Below, piece after piece: positions 27,289 to 36,697 of a stretch of DNA of 64,000 nucleotides (its first letter is position 1; each line of letters begins with the position of its first letter). The DNA comes from Oryzomicrobium sp. (GTDB taxonomy: Bacteria > Pseudomonadota > Gammaproteobacteria > Burkholderiales > Rhodocyclaceae). Under the pieces are notes generated by a model. That model had not been told where the DNA came from and ran no database searches. It saw only the letters and a list, made by a program, of their open reading frames with translations. The translations under genes and the position numbers were made by a program. The stretch covers positions 62,001 to 126,000 of the forward strand of contig NZ_JAJTBG010000009.1 in assembly GCF_021287045.1 (NCBI RefSeq), given 5' to 3'.

Positions 27289-28909
27289 CCCCCACCCTCC
27301 AAATACGCGGCATAGCGCTGGGGAAGCCCGGCATCCAGGAAGAGCCAGACCAGATCGGGGTCCAGGTGGCCGTCGTCGCTGAAACGCTGGAGTATCCGCA
27401 CCGCCTCGTCCATGGACATGGCGGGTTTGTAGGGCCGATCGCCGGCGGTGAGGGCTTCGAAGACGTCGGCGATGCCCATCATGCGGGCCTGCCAGCTCAT
27501 CTGACCGCGGGTCAGGCCCCGGGGGTAGCCTTTGCCGTCCATGAGCTCGTGGTGGCCGCCTGCGTATTCGGGAACGTGGCTCAGGTGCTTGGGCCAGGGC
27601 AGGGCTTCGAGCATGCGGATGGTGGCAACGATGTGGTGGTTGATGATTTCCCGCTCGGCCTCGGTCAGGGTGCCGGGGGGAATCGTCAGATTCTCGACTT
27701 CGTCGGCGCTGAGAAAATCGCGCTGCCACCCGGCTGGATCGGCCCCCCCCCAATGGGTCGCCAGGGCGCGCACCCGGGCCTGGCCGGTATGGCTCATGTG
27801 CTCTCGCCGCCCCGGTTCGCCCCGCGCAGAAAATCCCGGGCGGAATCGATTTCCGCCACGTCCCGGGCCTGAATCTGCCGGGCCTCCACCGCGTCGGCGC
27901 CGGCGGCGATGGCGCGCAAAAAGGCGATTTCGGCATCGCGCTTGAGGACCTCGCAACGGGTCTCGATAAGCTCGATGCTGTCGAACAGGGTTTGCAGCTT
28001 GGTGACCTTGTCCACCACATGGACGGGGCTGGTGATCTTGCCGCAGTCGTGCAGCAGGGCGGCGATGCGCAGTTCGTAGCGGTCCCGCTCAGTCAAGTGG
28101 AAATCGGCCAAGGGCCCTTCGCCGGCCGCGTCCGCCGCCTCGGTCAGCATCACGGTGAGAATGGGCACTTGCTGGCGGTGGGCGCTGGTGTAGGGGCTCT
28201 TATCGTCGATGGCCTGGTTGATCAGGCTGATGAACGACTCGAACAGCTCTTACAGCTGGCCGACCAGTTGCCGGTTGGTCAGGGCCACGGCCGCCTGGGA
28301 GGCCAGGGATTTGGCCAGGCGCTGGTCGGCGGCGGTAAAGGGCCAGCACCGCCCGTCCCGGTCTAGGGCGTTGATGAGCTGGAGAACGCCGATCACCTCG
28401 TTCTCGTGATCCTTCAGGGGTGCGGTCAGGAAGGAGCGGGAACGGTAGCCGTTGCGCGCGTCGAAGTTGCGCGTGCCGGAAAAATCGAAGCCTGCGGCCG
28501 CATAGGCGTCGCTGATATTGACCGTGCAGGCGTTGAGGTCGCAGTAGACGGTCACCAGGTTGTCGTTGGGACTACCGTCGGCGCGGCGTAGCGGCAGATC
28601 GGGGAAACGCTCTCCGGGCGCCTCCCGGCGCTACCGCTGAAAGACAGACCCAGGGAGTCGTTACGCGGGATGGCAAAGCGCAGGCGACTGCGATCGTCCG
28701 AGCACAGGTAGAAGGTTCCGCCACCGGTGCGGGTGATGTCCTTGGCCGCCACCAGCACGCGCTCCAGCAACCCGGGCAGATCGGTTTGGCTGGAAAGGGC
28801 GGCGCCGATGTCGTTGAGGCGCTCCAGCCGGGCGCTCCAGATCGTCGTAGGCACCCACCGAAAGCGCCATATCTACTGGCGAAGCGGTGATGTGATTGCC
28901 CAGCTCCAC
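27285..28909 (-). pseudogene. GAF-HD-GYP phosphodiesterase gene, multiply disrupted
   Basis: A gene for a GAF sensor joined to an HD-GYP (c-di-GMP phosphodiesterase-like) domain, read from a GTG at 28909 with an AAGGAGG ribosome site. Reading order is interrupted by a +1 shift near 28828-28834, a shift near 28613-28630, an in-frame TAA at 28250-28252 and a shift near 27801-27805. Pieces in order: GAF start (LNDIGAALSSQTDLPGLLER), GAF end (NEVIGVLQLINALDRDGR), HD motif (IAALLHDCGKITSP) and GYP motif (HHELMDGKGYPRGL). The metal-binding residues survive. The ATG after the last shift could restart a fragment, but full function is unlikely. Repeated sequencing errors are an alternative. Confidence 0.8.
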
Positions 28910-29012
28910 CCGATTCCTCCTTCGTCATGCGCAACCAGTCCGCCAGTCCCCTTGGCCTGAATGCCGGCAAGCCATCAAGCCGGCCGCTTCCCGGGAGTAG
29001 TGACGCCCCAGG

Positions 29013-29780
29013 CTACAGATCGAACGCCTGGTTGTGCCGCAGCATGCGCGGCGCTACGGCGACGGCCAAGGACTCCAGTTCAGCCATGGTTTCCTCGATC
29101 TGGCCGCTCTTGAGGTGGGTGACGAAGACTTCGGCGCCCCCCGCGTAGTGCACCAGCTCCTCCGCCAGTAGGGCTGGGCAGAGATGCTTCGACAGTTCGG
29201 CCAGTTGCCGTTCCCGGTTGGGGAAGGCGCACTCGATGACCAGTACGCGCAGGTCGGCGATGGCATTCAGCAGAGGCCACAGGGCCGGATTGCGGGTGGT
29301 GTCGCCGGTGAACACTAAGCTGCCCCGGGTGCCGGCCAGATGGTAGCCGACCGTGGGCACGGTGTGCTCCGCCGGTAGGGCGGTAACGTGCCGGGCACCG
29401 TCAGACCAGGCTTCGCCCGCCTCGATGGGGGCGTAGCAAAGCATGGGAGCAGCCGCAGGAATGGTGGCGAAATCGGGCCACACCTCCCAGTTGAAGATGT
29501 GCCGGGCCAGGGTATCGATCACCGCCTGGGGGGCATGAACGGTGATCGGCCGGCCGTCGCGACGATCCATCACCGTGTCGAGCAGCAGCGGCAGGCAGGC
29601 AATGTGGTCCAGGTGGGCGTGGGTGAGGAAGACGTGGTCGATGGCCGCCAGTTCGGCCAGGGACAATTCGGCGACGCCGGTGCCGGCGTCGATCAGGATG
29701 TCGTGGTCCACCAGGAAGGCAGTGGTACGCAAGTGCCCCCCGCCGATGCCGCCACTACAGCCGAGCACGCGGACTTTCAT
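29013..29780 (-). CDS. Metallo-beta-lactamase-fold cyclic-nucleotide phosphodiesterase-like
   Basis: A 255-residue cytoplasmic hydrolase. It begins with the beta strand KVRVLGCSGGIGGG and carries the metal-binding motif THAHLDH near residue 53, a second His in LPAEHTVPTVGYH near 138, GDTTRNP near 158 and a late His in VFVTHLKSGQ near 222. The HxHLDH pattern and order fit class II 3',5'-cAMP phosphodiesterases (CpdP/yeast Pde1 type). The start overlaps the stop of the FHA gene by four bases, so the two are cotranscribed. The substrate is inferred from family only. Confidence 0.83.
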   Translation of the reverse strand: MKVRVLGCSGGIGGGHLRTTAFLVDHDILIDAGTGVAELSLAELAAIDHVFLTHAHLDHIACLPLLLDTVMDRRDGRPITVHAPQAVIDTLARHIFNWEVWPDFATIPAAAPMLCYAPIEAGEAWSDGARHVTALPAEHTVPTVGYHLAGTRGSLVFTGDTTRNPALWPLLNAIADLRVLVIECAFPNRERQLAELSKHLCPALLAEELVHYAGGAEVFVTHLKSGQIEETMAELESLAVAVAPRMLRHNQAFDL

Positions 29781-30526
29781 GCCACACCGCTCCCGGAACC
29801 GAGGCGGAAGGCCATGCGCACAGCGGCGATCTCGATGATGTCGCCATTGGCCAGACGTTGGACCGGCGCAGTCACCGGCCGGTCGTTGACCAGGGGGTGG
29901 TGCGGGCCTTCCACGTAGCGGAGGGCGTAGCCATCGGGCTCGCGCAGCACCAGCACCACCTGGACCCCGGGCTTGCCCAGGGTGGTCTTGTCCTTGTCGA
30001 GCCCGAGCCGGCGCCCCTGGTTGTTGCCGTTGAGCACTTCGAGGTAGGCGCCGCCGGCCGTGGCCGCGCCGGGAGCGGTACCGCTCGGCTGCGATGCAGC
30101 CGCCGCAGGCGCAGAGGATTGGGCACGGGTCGTGTAGCTGCGGGCAAAGGCCGACTCGGTCGACTTGCCCTCGCCCCCTGGCACCTGGCTGTCCACCGCC
30201 AGGGCCTCGCCGTAGCTGGCCGGGTCGCCCGGCCCCGGCGGCGCATTGAAGAACTTGAGCTTGTACTTGCCCAGTTCGATCACGTCGCCGCTTTGCAGCA
30301 CCACCTTCTTCACCGGCTGGCCGTTCACCAGAGTGCCGTTGGTGCTGTCCAGGTCTTCCAGAAAGGAATCGTTGAGCACGGTGACGATGGCGGCGTGCTC
30401 GCCGGAAATGGCCAGATTCTCGATCTGGATGTCGTTGCTGGGCTTGCGGCCGATGGAAATGCGCTGCGTGCTCAATTCCACTTCCTTGAGCACCAGACCA
30501 TCCATGGAAAGAACCAGCTTCGCCAT
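29777..30526 (-). CDS. Protein with two FHA domains
   Basis: A 249-residue protein. The first FHA domain (about 20-90) has the full phosphothreonine-binding pattern: SIGRKPSNDIQI, ISGEHAAI and DLDSTNGTLVNG. A Ser/Ala/Pro-rich linker (about 105-160) leads to a second, less typical FHA-like domain (about 160-245) with TLGKPGVQVVLVLR and HPLVNDRPV. FHA domains bind phosphothreonine partners of Ser/Thr kinases; no such kinase is in the window. The ATG at 30526 follows a GGGGAAT ribosome site. It is coupled to the phosphodiesterase gene. Confidence 0.88.
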   Translation of the reverse strand: MAKLVLSMDGLVLKEVELSTQRISIGRKPSNDIQIENLAISGEHAAIVTVLNDSFLEDLDSTNGTLVNGQPVKKVVLQSGDVIELGKYKLKFFNAPPGPGDPASYGEALAVDSQVPGGEGKSTESAFARSYTTRAQSSAPAAAASQPSGTAPGAATAGGAYLEVLNGNNQGRRLGLDKDKTTLGKPGVQVVLVLREPDGYALRYVEGPHHPLVNDRPVTAPVQRLANGDIIEIAAVRMAFRLGSGSGVA

Positions 30527-30686
30527 ATTCCCCCGCTCCATCGGCCCCATGCCGTGCCGGAATTGTGGCAGCGCCCTTCCGGCCCCGTCAAACGGGGAGG
30601 GAGCGCCACTGTGCATTCCGTCGCACCGGAAAATTCCCAGTCTCTTCACCCGCGGCCCAGCGCCCGGTACCGCGGCCGCTCATTGT

Positions 30687-30709
30687 TTTACGCCCCGCTC
30701 TTGGCGGGG
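30687..30709 (-). terminator. Possible weak terminator after the TerC gene
   Basis: A 6 bp GC stem (30693-30698 with 30704-30709) and a five-base loop are followed on the minus strand by GTAAAACAATG. The lack of a proper T-run makes it weak. Confidence 0.35.
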
Positions 30710-30722
30710 AGGCAGCCGCCGT

Positions 30723-31448
30723 TCAGCCCTCGTCGGCCTCTGCGGCGCGCACGTCCTGGCGCCACGCCAGCCAGCGTCCCAGGGCCACCACCAGCACGGC
30801 GCCCAGAGCACCACCCAGCCAGTGATGGAACGGCGCGCCAGGCGCCTCGGCGCCGAGCAATTTGTCCAGGTAGGGATGGGTCACCGGATCGGTGACCAGC
30901 ATGGTGCCGGCCACCCAGCCGAGCAGGCCGCCGCCAGCCATGATGATGGCCGGGTAACGGTCCATCAGCTTCATCACCCCCTGGCTGGCTCCGATGATGA
31001 AGGGCACGCTGACCGCCAGGCCGAACACGATCAGGGGCAGACTGCCCTCGGCGGCAGCGGCCACGGCCACCACGTTGTCCAGGCTCATGACGAAGTCGGC
31101 GGCGATGATGGTGCGCACCGCACCCCACAGGTGTTCGGAGGCCGGCAGGTCGTGCTCTTCCTCGGTTTCCGGGACGATCAGTTTGATGCCGATCCACAGC
31201 AGCAGCAGTCCGCCGATGATCTTGAGGAAGGGCAGGTCGAGCAGGCTGGTGGCGAAGAAGGTGAACAGCACCCGCAACCCCAGGGCGCCGGCCACGCCCC
31301 ACAGCACGCCGAGGCGGCGCTCGCGCTGGGGCAGGTTGCGGCAGGCCAGGGCGATGACCACGGCGTTGTCGCCCGAGAGCAGGATGTCGATGATGATGAT
31401 CTGGGCCACGGCGGCCCAGAAGGCGGGGTTGTCGAGGGCGACGCTCAT
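30723..31448 (-). CDS. TerC family integral membrane protein
   Basis: A 241-residue inner-membrane protein with seven or so hydrophobic helices. Both signature motifs are present: ILLSGDNAVVIALACRNLP near residue 20 and VMSLDNVVAVAAAAEG near 118, each with the Asp-Asn pair. TerC/YjbE/MntP-like proteins are linked to tellurite resistance and, more recently, to Mn or Ca export during metalation of exported proteins. An acidic loop (ETEEEHDLP) separates the halves. The ATG at 31448 gives the family-typical start; the frame is open further upstream. Confidence 0.87.
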   Translation of the reverse strand: MSVALDNPAFWAAVAQIIIIDILLSGDNAVVIALACRNLPQRERRLGVLWGVAGALGLRVLFTFFATSLLDLPFLKIIGGLLLLWIGIKLIVPETEEEHDLPASEHLWGAVRTIIAADFVMSLDNVVAVAAAAEGSLPLIVFGLAVSVPFIIGASQGVMKLMDRYPAIIMAGGGLLGWVAGTMLVTDPVTHPYLDKLLGAEAPGAPFHHWLGGALGAVLVVALGRWLAWRQDVRAAEADEG

Positions 31449-31533
31449 ACGCGGAATCGAAGCCTGTTCGCGGGGGAATCGTAGGGATGGGGACAAGCCG
31501 GAGCCCGTCCAGGGCACAACGCGCGGCACAACG

Positions 31534-31562
31534 AAAAAGGGCAGGCACGACGGCCCGCCCTT
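31534..31562 (-). terminator. Rho-independent terminator of sucCD
   Basis: A 9 bp stem with one mismatch (31537-31545 with 31554-31562) and an eight-base loop end in TTTTTCG on the minus strand, about 40 bases after sucD. Confidence 0.8.
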
Positions 31563-31600
31563 GCGCGCACCGGGGCCCGTGGCCCCGGCTAGTCGCGATG

Positions 31601-32494
31601 TTACAGCAGGGACTTGAGCAACCGACCCATTTCGGACGGGTTGCGGGTCACCTTAAAGCCGCACTCTTCCATGATGGCGAGCTTAGCATCGGCGGTGTCG
31701 GCACCGCCGGAGATCAGGGCGCCGGCATGGCCCATGCGCTTGCCCGGAGGGGCGGTGACGCCGGCGATGAAGCCGACCACCGGCTTCTTCATGTTGGCCT
31801 TGCACCACATGGCGGCTTCCGCCTCGTCCGGACCGCCGATCTCACCGATCATGATCACAGCGTCGGTGTCGGGATCGTCGTTGAACATGCGCATCACGTC
31901 GATGTGCTTGAGGCCGTTGATCGGGTCGCCGCCGATACCGACCGCGGAAGACTGGCCGAGACCGATTTCGGTCAGCTGGGCCACGGCTTCGTAGGTCAGG
32001 GTGCCGGAGCGGGAAACCACGCCGATGCGGCCCTTGCGGTGGATGTGGCCGGGCATGATGCCGATCTTGATTTCATCGGGGGTGATCAGGCCGGGGCAGT
32101 TGGGGCCGAGCAGCAGGGTTTCCTTGCCGCCGGCGGCAACCTTGGCCTTCATCTTGTTGCGCACTTCCAGCATGTCGCGGACGGGGATGCCTTCGGTGAT
32201 GCAGATGGCCAGATCCAGGTCGGCCTCGACGGCTTCCCAGATGGCGGCAGCGGCGCCGGCGGGCGGCACGTAGATCACGGAAACGGTGGCACCGGTGTCA
32301 GCGGCCGCATCCTTGACGGAACCGTAGATGGGGATGTCGAAGATCTTCTCGCCCGCCTTCTTGGGGTTCACGCCGGCGACGAAGCAGTTCTTGCCGTTGG
32401 CGTATTCCTGGCACTTCTCAGTGTGAAACTGGCCGGTCTTACCGGTGATGCCCTGGGTGATGACCTTGGTGTCTTTGTTGATCAGGATGGACAT
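31601..32494 (-). CDS. sucD: Succinyl-CoA synthetase alpha subunit
   Basis: SucD forms, with SucC, the TCA-cycle enzyme that makes ATP or GTP from succinyl-CoA. The 297-residue product has the CoA-binding Rossmann start (TQGITGKTGQFHTE near 12-26), PNCPGLI near 125, GIGGDPING near 165 and the phospho-His loop MGHAGALISGG near 245. Length and motifs are standard. It follows sucC after 11 bases in the same operon. Confidence 0.98.
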   Translation of the reverse strand: MSILINKDTKVITQGITGKTGQFHTEKCQEYANGKNCFVAGVNPKKAGEKIFDIPIYGSVKDAAADTGATVSVIYVPPAGAAAAIWEAVEADLDLAICITEGIPVRDMLEVRNKMKAKVAAGGKETLLLGPNCPGLITPDEIKIGIMPGHIHRKGRIGVVSRSGTLTYEAVAQLTEIGLGQSSAVGIGGDPINGLKHIDVMRMFNDDPDTDAVIMIGEIGGPDEAEAAMWCKANMKKPVVGFIAGVTAPPGKRMGHAGALISGGADTADAKLAIMEECGFKVTRNPSEMGRLLKSLL

Positions 32495-32505
32495 TCAATA
32501 ACTCC

Positions 32506-33666
32506 TTACTTGACCGCAGCGACGATCTTCTCGGCCGCTTCGGCCATGGTGTCGGCGGCGATGATCGGCAGACCGGAATCCTTCAGAATCTGCTTGCCCA
32601 GGTCTTCGTTGGTGCCCTTCATGCGGACCACCAGCGGCACGGACAGCTTCACTTCCTTGGCAGCGGTGACCACGCCGGTGGCGATGGTGTCGCAGCGCAT
32701 GATGCCGCCGAAGATGTTCACCAGGATGCCCTTGACCTTGGGGTTCTTGAGCATGATCTTGAAGGCTTCGGTGACCTTCTCGGTGGTGGCGCCGCCGCCC
32801 ACGTCCAGGAAGTTGGCCGGCTCGGCGCCGAACAGCTTGATGGTGTCCATGGTGGCCATGGCCAGGCCGGCACCGTTCACCAGGCAGCCGATGTTGCCGT
32901 CCAGGGAGATGTAGGCCAGGTCGAACTTGGAGGCTTCGATTTCGTCGGCGTCCTCTTCATCCAGGTCACGGTAGGCGACGATCTCGGGATGGCGATAGAG
33001 GGCGTTGGAGTCGAAGTTGAACTTGGCGTCCAGGGCCTTGATGTTGCCGTTGCCTTCCAGGATCAGCGGGTTGATTTCCGCCAGGGAGGCATCGGTCTCC
33101 ATGTAACACTGGTACAGCTTCTTGATCTCGGCCTGGGCCTTGGCGACGGAGTCGGCAGGCACGCCGATGCCCTGAGCCAGATTCAGGGTTTGCTGGTCGG
33201 TGATGCCGACCAGGGGATCAACGAATTCCTTGAGAATCTTCTCGGGGGTAGCGTGGGCCACTTCCTCGATGTCCATGCCGCCTTCGGAGGAGGCCATCAC
33301 GGCAACCTTCTGGGTCGCGCGGTCGGTCAGCACGGCCAGATAGTATTCCTTCTTGATGTCGGCGCCTTCTTCGATCAGCAGGCGATTGACCTTCTGGCCT
33401 TCGGGGCCGGTCTGGTGAGTCTTGAGCTGCATGCCCAGGATCTGGCTCGCGTACTGACGCACTTCATCCAGGGACTTGGCGACCTTCACGCCGCCACCCT
33501 TGCCGCGACCGCCGGCGTGGATCTGGGCCTTGACGACCCACACCTTGCCACCCAGTTCCTCGGCGGCCTTGACGGCTTCATCGACGGAAAAGGCAGGGGT
33601 GCCGCGCGGCGTGGTCACGCCGAACTTTCTCAGGATCTCTTTCCCCTGATATTCGTGGATCTTCAT
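32506..33666 (-). CDS. sucC: Succinyl-CoA synthetase beta subunit
   Basis: The 386-residue ATP-grasp subunit binds nucleotide and succinate. It starts [12 protein letters not shown] with the conserved N-terminus, followed by [18 protein letters not shown] near residue 43 (nucleotide site), [14 protein letters not shown] near 190 and [19 protein letters not shown] near 285. An AAGGAAAT ribosome site precedes the ATG. It is first in the sucCD operon; the short 62-base leader holds its promoter, which I could not pin down. Confidence 0.98.
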   Translation of the reverse strand: MKIHEYQGKEILRKFGVTTPRGTPAFSVDEAVKAAEELGGKVWVVKAQIHAGGRGKGGGVKVAKSLDEVRQYASQILGMQLKTHQTGPEGQKVNRLLIEEGADIKKEYYLAVLTDRATQKVAVMASSEGGMDIEEVAHATPEKILKEFVDPLVGITDQQTLNLAQGIGVPADSVAKAQAEIKKLYQCYMETDASLAEINPLILEGNGNIKALDAKFNFDSNALYRHPEIVAYRDLDEEDADEIEASKFDLAYISLDGNIGCLVNGAGLAMATMDTIKLFGAEPANFLDVGGGATTEKVTEAFKIMLKNPKVKGILVNIFGGIMRCDTIATGVVTAAKEVKLSVPLVVRMKGTNEDLGKQILKDSGLPIIAADTMAEAAEKIVAAVK

Positions 33667-33729
33667 GCGATTTCCTTGCTTGAGTTGAGTTGCGGAGCAA
33701 ATGCAGGCGAAAGCTGTAGGTACCGCTTC

Positions 33730-34419
33730 CTACCCGACCGATTGGCAGCAGCGCGCCGGATCGTTGCCCGCCTCGCCCTTGCAGGCGGAACGGACCCCGG
33801 TCGCCGCGGCCGAAACTGGCGCTGGTTGTTGCAGGGCAACAGCCGAGAGCGAGGCGGAAGCCCCCGCCTCGGAAGGGAGGCCGCCCCGGTACCAGCGCGG
33901 ATAGTAGCGCCGGACCACCGGGGAGGTGGTCTCCAAAGCATGACACCGGTCGAGCTGGAAAGGCTTCTGACCGGTGTCTTCGTTGTCGGTAATCTCGCTG
34001 GCGTAGGTTTGCAGGGCCGCGGTGGGAATCTGCAGGGCCAGCTCGGTGAGGTGGGAACAGCCGAGGGTGCCGCCCAAACGCTCCTTGACCGCCTGACGGA
34101 ACCCCTGGAACAGGTTCAGGCCAACCAGGGCGCGATAGGCGGGCGTGATGCGGTCGCAGTCGCCCATGTAGGGCGTGGCGTCGGAGGAAGCCGCGGCATC
34201 CACCACGAAGAAGCGGGCATCGATGGTCAGGCGCAGCCACAGGTCGTGGACTGCCTCGCCTTGGCGGCGCACACCGGAGGACAACGCGTAGTCGTGGTCC
34301 TTGGTGTCGGTCAGGCGCGCCTCGATATCCCACAGGCCATCGTCACGCTTAAAGCCTTCCAGCACCACCTGGCGGAGGTGCATCCGCCGGCGTGGCGCGG
34401 ACGGAGGAGGCAGGGGCAT
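33730..34419 (-). CDS. DUF2889 family protein
   Basis: A 229-residue protein of the DUF2889 family, function unknown. The typical start MPLPPPSAPRRRMHLRQVVL is followed by RRDDG-like KRDDGLWDIEARLTDTKDHDY near residue 25, a conserved Cys/His segment GDCDRITPAYRALVGLNL and LGGTLGCSHLTEL. The last 45 residues are Ala/Ser-rich and not conserved. I chose the ATG at 34419 (AGGA nine bases upstream) as it matches the family start; the frame is open to 34506. It stands between sucC and the chemotaxis operon. Confidence 0.85.
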   Translation of the reverse strand: MPLPPPSAPRRRMHLRQVVLEGFKRDDGLWDIEARLTDTKDHDYALSSGVRRQGEAVHDLWLRLTIDARFFVVDAAASSDATPYMGDCDRITPAYRALVGLNLFQGFRQAVKERLGGTLGCSHLTELALQIPTAALQTYASEITDNEDTGQKPFQLDRCHALETTSPVVRRYYPRWYRGGLPSEAGASASLSAVALQQPAPVSAAATGVRSACKGEAGNDPARCCQSVG

Positions 34420-34747
34420 CGCGTCGATTCCTGGGGCGAGGGTGTTCGATTGGCCCGAAGCACCGGGCGCAAACGCCCTCCGGCCCCCGGGTACGGAGTC
34501 CGCCATTCTAACACAAGCCGAAAAACAACCCGCCTGTTTTTGTATGCATAATTATGGAATCAAATTACGCTAACAACATTTCCGTAGCAAAAGCGCCGCC
34601 ATACTCCGGTCGGCATGCAATCCGCACGAAAAAAGGCGGCCGGCACCCCCCGGCGCCCCGGAAATGGGCGCTATTATTCGCCCTGCAAGCGGCCTGCCCT
34701 TCCTGCCCCGCACCGCCCAAGAACGCTCCATTCACGGGAAACAGCGC
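34420..34747. other. Divergent control region of the chemotaxis operon and DUF2889 gene
   Basis: This gap of about 330 bases must hold both outward promoters. The part 34505-34590 is A+T-rich and contains several -10-like words (TATGCATAATTATGG). No convincing sigma-28 motif (TAAA-N15-GCCGATAA) was found. No gene is seen. Confidence 0.4.
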
Positions 34748-35044
34748 ATGAAAACAATATTCCTGGTGGACGACTCCGCCACCATCCTGCTCAGCATCTC
34801 CAGCATCCTCACCAAGGCCGACCTGCTCATCACCGATCTCAACATGCCCGGCATGAACGGCATCGAGTTCATCAAGGAAGTGCGCAAGCTGCCGGCCTGC
34901 CGCTTCATGCCCATCCTCTTCCTCACCACCGAGTCGGAGCAAAGCAAGCGCCTCGAGGCCAAGGCCGCCGGCGCTTCGGGCTGGATCGTCAAACCCGCCA
35001 CCGCGGACCAGTTGCTCAACACCATCAAGCTGGTGCTGCGCTAA
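34748..35044 (+). CDS. CheY-like receiver protein with an internal deletion
   Basis: A 98-residue response-regulator receiver where about 121 is usual. The acidic pair is at 8-9 (FLVDDSATI), the phospho-acceptor Asp at 30 in [13 protein letters not shown], the switch Thr in [10 protein letters not shown] and the conserved Lys in GWIVKPAT. The Asp9-Asp30 distance is 21 instead of about 44, so strand 2, helix 2 and adjacent loops (about 23 residues) are missing, in frame. The flanking parts are clean and closely resemble CheY proteins of chemotaxis operons. It may fold poorly or be non-functional. It leads the chemotaxis operon. Confidence 0.85.
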   Translation: MKTIFLVDDSATILLSISSILTKADLLITDLNMPGMNGIEFIKEVRKLPACRFMPILFLTTESEQSKRLEAKAAGASGWIVKPATADQLLNTIKLVLR

Positions 35045-35070
35045 CCCCTGTCCGCCTAGGAGCTTTACCG

Positions 35071-36351
35071 ATGCCCCAGTCCCTGTTCGGACGGATCACC
35101 CTGGTCTACCTGGCCGTGGCCCTGAGCGCGGCGATCATCGTCTTCTTCGCCCACGACTGGTTCCACGACCAGCTTCTGACCGGCCTCGGCATCGCCCAGC
35201 CCCTGGGCGACGCGGTGGGCACCGTGGTGATCCTGGCCGCGGCCTTTCTCGGCCAGCGCCTGGTGTCCATCGCCTTCTTCCGCGACTACGCCTACGGCAT
35301 GGCAACCGCCGCCCAGGACATGACGGCCAAGGGCAGCGCCGTGCGCACCATCACCGACGAGGTGGCGGCCGAACTGGAAGGCGTGCCCGCCTTCAACGAC
35401 GTGCTGCGCGGCCAACTCAAGGACGTGGTTGCCGAAACCGAGGGCGCCGCCTACCAGATCACCGAGCGGCTGCAATCCATCGACGATGTGGTGACCCGCC
35501 TCAACGACTTCGTCCAGGCCAGTTCCGACGAAGCGGCGCAGCGTATCGAGTCGGCCGAGGCCCGCATCTCCGACAACACCCACCTGATGTCGGAAATGCG
35601 CTCCTATATCCAGAACCGCCTGGAGGAGGCGGAACGGGACCAGCACCGGGTCAACCAGGTGGTCACCGACGCCCGAGAGCTGGGCACCCTCACCGGCCTG
35701 ATCAAGGACATCGCCGCTCAGACCAACCTGCTGGCCCTCAACGCCGCCATCGAAGCCGCTCGGGCCGGCGAGGCCGGCCGCGGCTTCGCCGTGGTCGCCG
35801 ACGAGGTGCGCAAGCTGTCCTCGGAGACCGAGGCCGCGGTACAGAAGATCAACCAGGGCATCTCCGGCGTGGCCGAATCCATCGCCACCCAGTTCCAGGA
35901 CAAGCTTTCCAACTCCAGCTTGGACAAGGAGCGCAACGCCCTGGAAACCTTCGCCGAGCGGCTCGACGACCTGGGCAGCCGCTACGAGGAACTGATGCGC
36001 AGCGAGGCCGTGGTGCTCAGCACCATCCGCCAGTCCAGCGGCGAGCTGGCCCAGATGTTTGTCGAGGCCGTGGCCAGCGTGCAGTTCCAGGACGTCACCC
36101 GGCAGCAGCTCGAACAGATCGGCGAAGCCCTGAGCGAACTGGCGGCCCACGCCAAGCTGCTGTGCGAGCGGCTGCGCCAGTCCGACGACGAGACCCTGGC
36201 CTACCGCCCCCTGGCCGAACACCTCAACGACCTGTACGGCAAATACGTGATGCAGCGCCAGCGCGAAACCCACGCCAAGGCCCTGGGCCACGCTTCCACC
36301 ACCGATGGCGGCAAGACCGCCAGCGCCCCGCCCCAGGTCGAGCTATTCTGA
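35071..36351 (+). CDS. Methyl-accepting chemotaxis-like protein without a periplasmic sensor
   Basis: A 426-residue transducer with two N-terminal hydrophobic segments (about 8-28 and 45-68) and almost no periplasmic loop between them. A cytoplasmic coiled coil follows. The signalling hairpin tip [19 protein letters not shown] is near 215-233. A C-terminal part carries [14 protein letters not shown] near 340, a CheZ-like motif often seen in such proteins. The sensory input must be internal or through partners. A TAGGAG ribosome site precedes the ATG at 35071. It lies between the receiver and STAS genes in the chemotaxis operon. Confidence 0.88.
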   Translation: MPQSLFGRITLVYLAVALSAAIIVFFAHDWFHDQLLTGLGIAQPLGDAVGTVVILAAAFLGQRLVSIAFFRDYAYGMATAAQDMTAKGSAVRTITDEVAAELEGVPAFNDVLRGQLKDVVAETEGAAYQITERLQSIDDVVTRLNDFVQASSDEAAQRIESAEARISDNTHLMSEMRSYIQNRLEEAERDQHRVNQVVTDARELGTLTGLIKDIAAQTNLLALNAAIEAARAGEAGRGFAVVADEVRKLSSETEAAVQKINQGISGVAESIATQFQDKLSNSSLDKERNALETFAERLDDLGSRYEELMRSEAVVLSTIRQSSGELAQMFVEAVASVQFQDVTRQQLEQIGEALSELAAHAKLLCERLRQSDDETLAYRPLAEHLNDLYGKYVMQRQRETHAKALGHASTTDGGKTASAPPQVELF

Positions 36352-36379
36352 CCCCCACCGACGCACGCCAAGGCCCGCC

Positions 36380-36697
36380 ATGCCCGCCCCCCTGCGCCTG
36401 ACCTTCACCGACGACATGACCATCTACAACGCCGCCGCCCAGAAGGCCCAGTTGCTTGAGGCCCTGGACGCCGGCCAGGACCTGGAAATCGACCTCTCCC
36501 TGGTGGCCGAAATCGACACCGCCGGTTTCCAGCTGCTGCTGCTCGCCAAGCGCGAGGCCTCCACCCGGGGCTGCGCCGCCCGCATCGTCGCCCACAGCCC
36601 GGCGGTGCGCGAGGTCATCGATTTCTACCGCATGGCCGCCCACTTCGGCGACCCCCTGATCATTTCCGCCCGGGAAGGAGAACCCCAGCATGGATGA
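36380..36697 (+). CDS. STAS-domain protein
   Basis: A 105-residue STAS (anti-sigma-antagonist-like) protein. It shows the typical LEIDLSLVAEIDTAGFQLLL strand-loop-helix with a Thr at the site that is phosphorylated in SpoIIAA relatives, and a second helix LLLAKREASTRG. Small STAS proteins are regular members of chemotaxis operons in beta- and gammaproteobacteria just before cheA. Its end overlaps the cheA start by eight bases, indicating coupling. Partner and role are not established. Confidence 0.85.
   Translation: MPAPLRLTFTDDMTIYNAAAQKAQLLEALDAGQDLEIDLSLVAEIDTAGFQLLLLAKREASTRGCAARIVAHSPAVREVIDFYRMAAHFGDPLIISAREGEPQHG

Noticed and set aside
27285-27795. Independent small HD-GYP gene starting at the ATG near 27795
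   Set aside because: It lacks the HD half and the GAF domain; upstream pieces in other frames complete a known domain order, so it is one broken gene.
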